From: Tillandsia leiboldiana
Lineage: Eukaryota; Streptophyta; Magnoliopsida; Poales; Bromeliaceae
Direction: 5' to 3'
Length of the DNA stretch: 64,000 nucleotides
NCBI GenBank assembly: GCA_029204045.2
Contig: CM055066.1
Location: 23,478,120 to 23,542,119, forward strand
The translations under genes and the position numbers were made by a program. The notes beneath the pieces were generated by a model. That model did not search any database, was not told the DNA's origin, and saw nothing but the letters and a program-made list of their open reading frames with translations. Positions 59,165-64,000 of the stretch are shown piece after piece. Positions within the stretch are counted from its first letter, which is position 1; every line of letters starts with the position of its first letter.

Positions 59165-60514
59165 TGTCACGCCCCGGGGGTTTAAATAAGCAGAAAACGT
59201 GTAAGTTTTTTTTTTTTTGAAACATTGCCACCCTCCGGTACGTGCCCAGACCCGCCACACATACAAATTCACCCCACAACGGACAGAGTCTCCTTTGTAT
59301 GTGCACGACGTCACAAACACAATTCACACTTTAACCACATTAGTCAAGGAGTTAAGTAGAGGGATAAAGATAATCGTGCGCAATAACCAAGACGGCCACC
59401 TAACTTTTGAAAGGATAAATCCACGGGTTTGCAAAACAGTGCCCACACGACACCTATTCTTTTCAGAACCATTTTCACAATCCTTTTCTTTTATTTGAAA
59501 TTGGCCGTACCCAAAATAAACATACAGAAATACCGTTCATCACGAAATTTCCAGCATCAACATCGTCCACAAATAAAAACCACACGCACAAAGCTAACCA
59601 ACCGAAATAATCAAAACGAAATAACGGAGAGGTCACCAGCCTCAAACGAGGCTAACTTCCTCTAGTCGCAGCCTCACTGTCGTCCCGGATCCCACCTCTG
59701 ACCGAACCTGTCACAATGTGGGAAGTCAGCGACACAAAGAGTAAGAGGTAAAAGTAAGATGTGCAAAATGCCATAAATACTGGAAATAAAGCAAACCGAA
59801 GACCAGAGCATCCACACTCTCCCGCATGGATCAACAGTAACCCCCTGTAAATCAAAATAGTGCATGCAAAAGAAAACACCTTGCTCTCACCTTGTTGCTT
59901 ATAACCCCTCCACGGCACTTGTGCAGCACCATAAGTAACCGCGAGGGGTCCCCACTACGGCACCTTGTGAGGTACACGGGTTAACGTACCACCTTTTCGA
60001 AAAAGTACACCAATGCGGTGGCCAAACCGCGGGTGTTCGTGCAAGCAGCCATGAGCATGGTGACCAATGTCGATGTGTAATAATAGGGATACTCATGCGA
60101 AAAGGGGTTAGTCAAGATTCATTAGCACATCTACTTTACTCTTACGTATTACATATGAGACCACAACAAAAATGCAAGAAAAAGGTACCCACCTGAAACG
60201 AAGATAAACGACCGCGCCCGTGACCCTCCAAAGCAAACAACACCACCCGCGGGGCTAATAAAATATCCAAAACACCAATCAACATTTTACGCCTCAAACC
60301 GGCAAATTTAGTGGTTCCAACTATTGTACCCAAAACCCCTTCTATCCCCAAAATAGAAACCGACGAAATACTCCATGTCCAAAAATTCCTTCGGTCGCAA
60401 AAACCGTACATCCGACGCGGTCCGACTGTCGACGAGGCAATTGATGAAAAACGGGTTCCAATCGTTGCCTTGATGAAGTCCGCGATGAAAAACAACCGAA
60501 CGGAGGCTTCATCT
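59165..60514 (-). repeat. D 5' LTR, truncated
   Basis: It matches the reassembled D 3' LTR from its TGTCACGCC end for 1350 bp. It stops abruptly after GGCTTCATCT, where the other copy continues GACGAAAAAC. The promoter half is therefore missing. Confidence 0.88.
59258..59303 (-). other. Terminal hairpin of D (class I)
   Basis: CACATACAAA pairs with TTTGTATGTG. One A-T pair of element 1 is a G-C pair here on both arms. Confidence 0.72.
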
Positions 60515-61701
60515 TACTGATGTTTTTGTTGGGGACTTTTAGGGGTCCGGGAGTCGTGCAACGGCGCAGGACGGTTTCAGTCTGTTCAACGCGACTCAAG
60601 GTGGGTACCCTTCTTGTGCATCCTTTTTTAAGTGAGGTCTCATCAGGTTCTATGAAAGAGTAAAGTAGATGTGCTGATGGTTTTCAACTAACCCCTTTTC
60701 GCATGAGTATCCCTTTATTATTATCTGTTGCGACTGGTGTCGCGGTGCTCTATATCACACACCGACTTCGGTCTTTATGCTCATGGCTGCTTAGGCGCAC
60801 ACCAGCGGTTTGGCCACCGCATCGGTGTACTTTTCCGAAGATGTTGTACGTTGATCCGTGTACCCCACAAGGTGACGTGGTGGGGACCCCTTACGGTTAC
60901 TTAAGGTGCCGCACAAGTACCGTAGAGGGGTTAAAAGCACCAAGGTGAGAGCAAGGTGTTTTGTTTCGCTGGGGGTCCTTAGACCTTTTGGCAGGTGTTC
61001 CGTTCTGACTTACAGGGGTATTGTGGATTCATGAGGGGGAGTTTTGGATGCTCTGATTTATCAGTTTGCTTTTCTTTCAGTACTTATAGCATCTTATATG
61101 TTTTACATCTACCTCTTATTCTTTGGTCACTGACTTCCCACACTGTGATAGGTTCAGTCAGGGGTGGGATCCGGGATGACAGTGAGGCCGCGACTCGAGG
61201 ATTTTATCCCGATTAGGGGCTGGTGACTTTTCTTTTACTTACATTCTGATTATTTCGGTTAGTTAGCTTATGTGCGTATGATACATTATTGTGGATGTTG
61301 GGTTTGAACTGTGTTTTATCGTGGATGAACGTTTCCCCTACTAGTTGTTGTTTTGGCCATCTTTTCAAATCAAGTAAAAAGATTGTGAAAATGTTTAATA
61401 AAATTTAGGTGTCGTGTGGGCACCATTTTACAACCCGTGGATTTATCCTTTCAAAATGTAGGTGGACGACTTGGTTATTGCGCATGATGATATTTTTCCC
61501 TCAACTTAACTTCTTGGCTAGTGTCGTTAAAGTATGATTTATTCTTGCGACGCCGTGCATATACAAAGGAGACTCCGTCCGTTTGCAGGGTGAATTTGTA
61601 TGTATGGCAGATCTGCGCACGTGCCGGCGGGTGTATTTATAAAAAAAAAAAAAAAAAAATGTACACGTTTTCCGCTTATTTTAAACCCCCGGGGCGTGAC
61701 A
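60515..61701 (+). mobile_element. Element F, 5' LTR, 3' portion
   Basis: A plus-strand LTR of the D family lacking its start, joined directly to D's truncated LTR in opposite orientation. It ends CCCCCGGGGCGTGACA. The terminal hairpin region is at 61557-61604, with partial pairing. A run of 19 A is at 61641-61659. Confidence 0.82.
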
Positions 61702-61708
61702 GATTTTA

Positions 61709-61720
61709 TGGTATCAGAGA
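61709..61720 (+). other. Primer binding site of F
   Basis: TGGTATCAGAGA, seven bases after the LTR end. Confidence 0.88.
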
Positions 61721-61926
61721 AAAATAACTTTAACCACGGTAGTCGGTGACCAACATCCACAGAAGTACATTACCACTAGCACCTGACCAGCGGGATAGTC
61801 AAGGAATAGGTGCGTAGAGCGCGAGTGTGTTTGGGGGAGAGGGGATAGAGTTTCGGTTTGTTCGCATGTCTTGGTGCTAGATCAGTTATGTCTAGGTTCA
61901 ACTTGGTTACTATGTATGCTCTGACA

Positions 61927-62677
61927 ATGGCCCGGACTAGGTCGTCAACTGATGACGCAGGAGCGAATGGGACAGCATCAACAACGGCTGAGAACCGCTT
62001 TCTCCGACAGCAGTTGCAGGAGATGGCTGGGCAACTCTTAGCACTTACAGAACGCATGTACTGGTTGACGTGAACTGTCGGAGTAGCCGATCGCGTCCCC
62101 TTTGTCATGAGGGATGAATCCCATATGGCCATGCCCTACGAAATAGGTCCACGGAGCGACGCCTTTCAGGTAGTACCAACAGCAGGACTGCCCACCTATC
62201 AAGAGGTGGTTGACAGGGCCATTTTAGTGGAGCAAGAATTGGCTGGCATCCGTGCTCGGCAAGAGGGCGTTGAGCATCATCGGGACAAGCAACAACCACA
62301 GATTTATCCTGCGGATGGCCTTCAACATGGGAGCCAAATACCCAAGCACCCAAGGACGCAGTAGGAACCAGGAGCACGCTGACGGGAGGACAGGGGCCGG
62401 GGGACCGTGCATCATCTGTGGAGGAGCACACCGGGTGATTGAGTGTTCCTAGAGGCACGACCATTGTTTCCGTTGTGGCAAGCCGGGGCACTTCCGCTCC
62501 AATTGCCCCCTGAACCCGGGAACAGTACCTTCAGCATCACGACACGTGGAGAAGGGTGCCGCCACCGCCCCGCGGGAGGATTTACGCGACGGCTTAGCTC
62601 GAGACGGGCTGCCCCGGAGGACGTAGTAGCAAGTATTAACCAACCCTTAGTTCTCTGTTTCGATGTAGGGCCGTGTT
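61927..62677 (+). pseudogene. gag: F gag, capsid deleted and interrupted
   Basis: ATG 61927 opens MARTRSSTDDAG. The coiled coil matches D and element 1. The same in-frame jump as in D follows (YWLT then VADRVPFVMRDESH), with a TGA at 62071-62073 at the junction. Capsid-end residues (AFQVVPTAGLPTYQEVVDRA) continue to about 62235. A frame change near 62250 leads to the two knuckles CIICGGAHRVIEC and CFRCGKPGHFRSNC, with a TAG between them (62450-62452). LTR G cuts the gene at 62678, close to where the protease would begin. Non-functional. Confidence 0.82.
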
Positions 62678-64000
62678 TGTCACGCCCCGAGACCGCCAAT
62701 TTGGACAGTTCGGGCGCGCTAACAGACCTGCCAATCGGGCATGACCTTTCAAGACCCGAAAGGAACGGTTCATTCCAACAATCACAGTTTAGTGTAGTGG
62801 AAGAGTAATCAATCAGAGAACTAAACTATGAAATTAAAAACTTTCATTCATTCAACAAATAGTTAGATGATAATGAAAGATACCGTACTTGAGCGAAATA
62901 TTAAACTTTGCTTATGTTACAACTCTCTTTAACATACAACTACCATACAAAACTACAACCTTTTTTTTTTCAAATGAAACTTAAAACATTTAAAGTTTAC
63001 ATTGTTCCTCACATACAAATTTCGTTCAAAAGAAAAATACTCCGAAAGGGTGCTGGCGACTCTAGACTGCTAGGTCGCTACTCTGTTGGGCCCTTGCCCC
63101 TGTCGCGCGCCTCGCTCGATGTACCTGGACCTGGAAAAATGGTCACCCAAGGGTGTGAGAACTACTTAAAGTTTCCAGTGGGTTCAACCACCGAGAAAGA
63201 ATGTTCTACACCACTTGGTCCAATGGAAGCAAGATAGCAAGATAATCTATGCTAAAAATAACTGCAGATGCCAACTAACATGATCATAACATGTATGAAT
63301 AACTCTACACTATTTGTGTATGCTCCTTGTCTCATTGCTACCAAAAACTTGCCACTCTGGCTACTACCCAAAAGCTCGGCCACTATGCCGCTACAAAAGG
63401 AGTTTTGCTAACCCGGCCACATAGGCCACTCTATATTCTCTTTTCTTTTCATTTAGCTTTTAACTCTTTACTTGCCTTTCACTTTGGAAGCTGAGTCTTG
63501 CTCACACACTTCCCCTTGGGAGTGAAATATGCTCAACCCTCCCGATGGCAACTTGCCTTTAATTCTTTAATTCACTTGGGAGTGAATATGCTCAACCCTC
63601 CCATTAGCCATTTAGACTTTTCTTTTACAGCTTACATTTACCGGGTCCGAGGATTCCAAAAGACGGATGCCTACAACCCCAATCAAACAAGAACAGGTTG
63701 TAGCACCGCCTCCCATAGTGCTCGGCCCAATGTACTTTATTTTCCCTTTTTACCTTTCTTTAAGCATTATCTTCTTTTGTTCAATTAAGCCTTTAGCTTC
63801 TTTGCTCTTTAAGTCTTTTCATTACACTTTGGTTTCAGATGAGTTTAAAGCACCTTGGCACTTATCTACCCAGGAGTGGCATATGCTTAACCCTCCCGTT
63901 AGCATTTATGCCTCAATGCTTTCTCTTTTACTTTTCTCTTTTATCCTAAGTTCTTTTACTCTAGGATAGCTTGGGTGTCTCTAACACCAATTTAGATTTG
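62678..64000 (-). mobile_element. LTR G, minus strand, runs off the window
   Basis: Starts TGTCACGCCCCGAGACCGCC and shares with E the block AAGAACAGGTTGTAG (63686-63705, compare 19480-19500). Irregular repeats of ATGCTCAACCCTCCC occur near 63527, 63588 and 63882, and CGGCCAC blocks near 63376-63432. It is AT-richer than the other LTRs. The right end and target duplication (left candidate GTGTT) are outside the window, so solo or full-length status is unknown. Confidence 0.75.

Larger units (their letters stand above)
6436..60514 (-). mobile_element. Chromovirus D, decayed host element carrying the whole nest
   Basis: D runs on the minus strand. Its 3' LTR is on the left (6436-6544, 17106-18855 and 29239-30415 after removing K and E; about 3.0 kb net). 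The purine tract region is at 30421-30433, pol remnants at 30458-32377, the gag start at 58732-58937, the primer site at 59145-59156, and a truncated 5' LTR at 59165-60514. The two LTR pieces agree base for base over long stretches, and the truncated 1.35 kb matches the first 1.35 kb of the reassembled left LTR. The interior is split by LTR B and by LTR J with its own nested load. The right end is lost at a junction with element F. Confidence 0.8.

Overview
The window is nuclear DNA of a flowering plant and consists almost entirely of nested LTR retrotransposons. I found no host gene, rRNA, tRNA gene, CRISPR array or bacterial feature. The plant assignment rests on Ty3/gypsy chromovirus pol with a C-terminal chromodomain (most like the Del/Tekay clade), a Sirevirus-like Ty1/copia element, initiator-methionine tRNA primer sites (TGGTATCAGAGA), very long LTRs of 2.8 to 4.2 kb and CpG-rich LTR satellites. 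The species cannot be told from this.

Layout, using letters for elements. Region 1-5673: an old minus-strand LTR (C), split by solo LTR A (1054-5234, target duplication CTCTG). Region 5674-6435: unassigned. Region 6436-60514: a decayed minus-strand chromovirus D, which hosts everything nested inside it. In D's 3' LTR sit a Sirevirus-like gag-only element K (6545-17100, duplication CACCC), itself carrying solo LTR I (6825-10937, GCTGA), and a non-autonomous chromovirus E (18856-29233, CGGCA). In D's interior sit LTR B (32378-35620) and a truncated Sirevirus LTR J (35621-58731). J carries solo LTR H (35765-58024, AAGAA), and H carries two chromoviruses: element 1 (38146-48880, GTGTA) and element 2 (49120-57871, ATGGC). 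After D, a plus-strand relative F (60515-62677) lies head to head with D's 5' LTR and is cut by LTR G (62678 to the window end).

Only element 1 keeps gag, protease, reverse transcriptase, RNase H, integrase and chromodomain, and it carries a frameshift, an internal stop and a changed RNase H catalytic residue. E, element 2, D and F have lost the capsid part of Gag but kept its N-terminal helix and, in E, element 2 and F, the two zinc knuckles. D and element 2 also lost reverse transcriptase but kept integrase. These look like parasites mobilised by autonomous relatives such as the element 1 family.

Two architectural patterns stand out. Each chromovirus LTR family carries its own GC-rich satellite. 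Just upstream of the primer site the LTRs hold a hairpin whose stem is preserved by paired base changes between families, which suggests a selected RNA structure. Element boundaries come from reading LTR termini (TG...CA), matching 5-bp duplications and comparing copies by eye; no alignment or database search was run.
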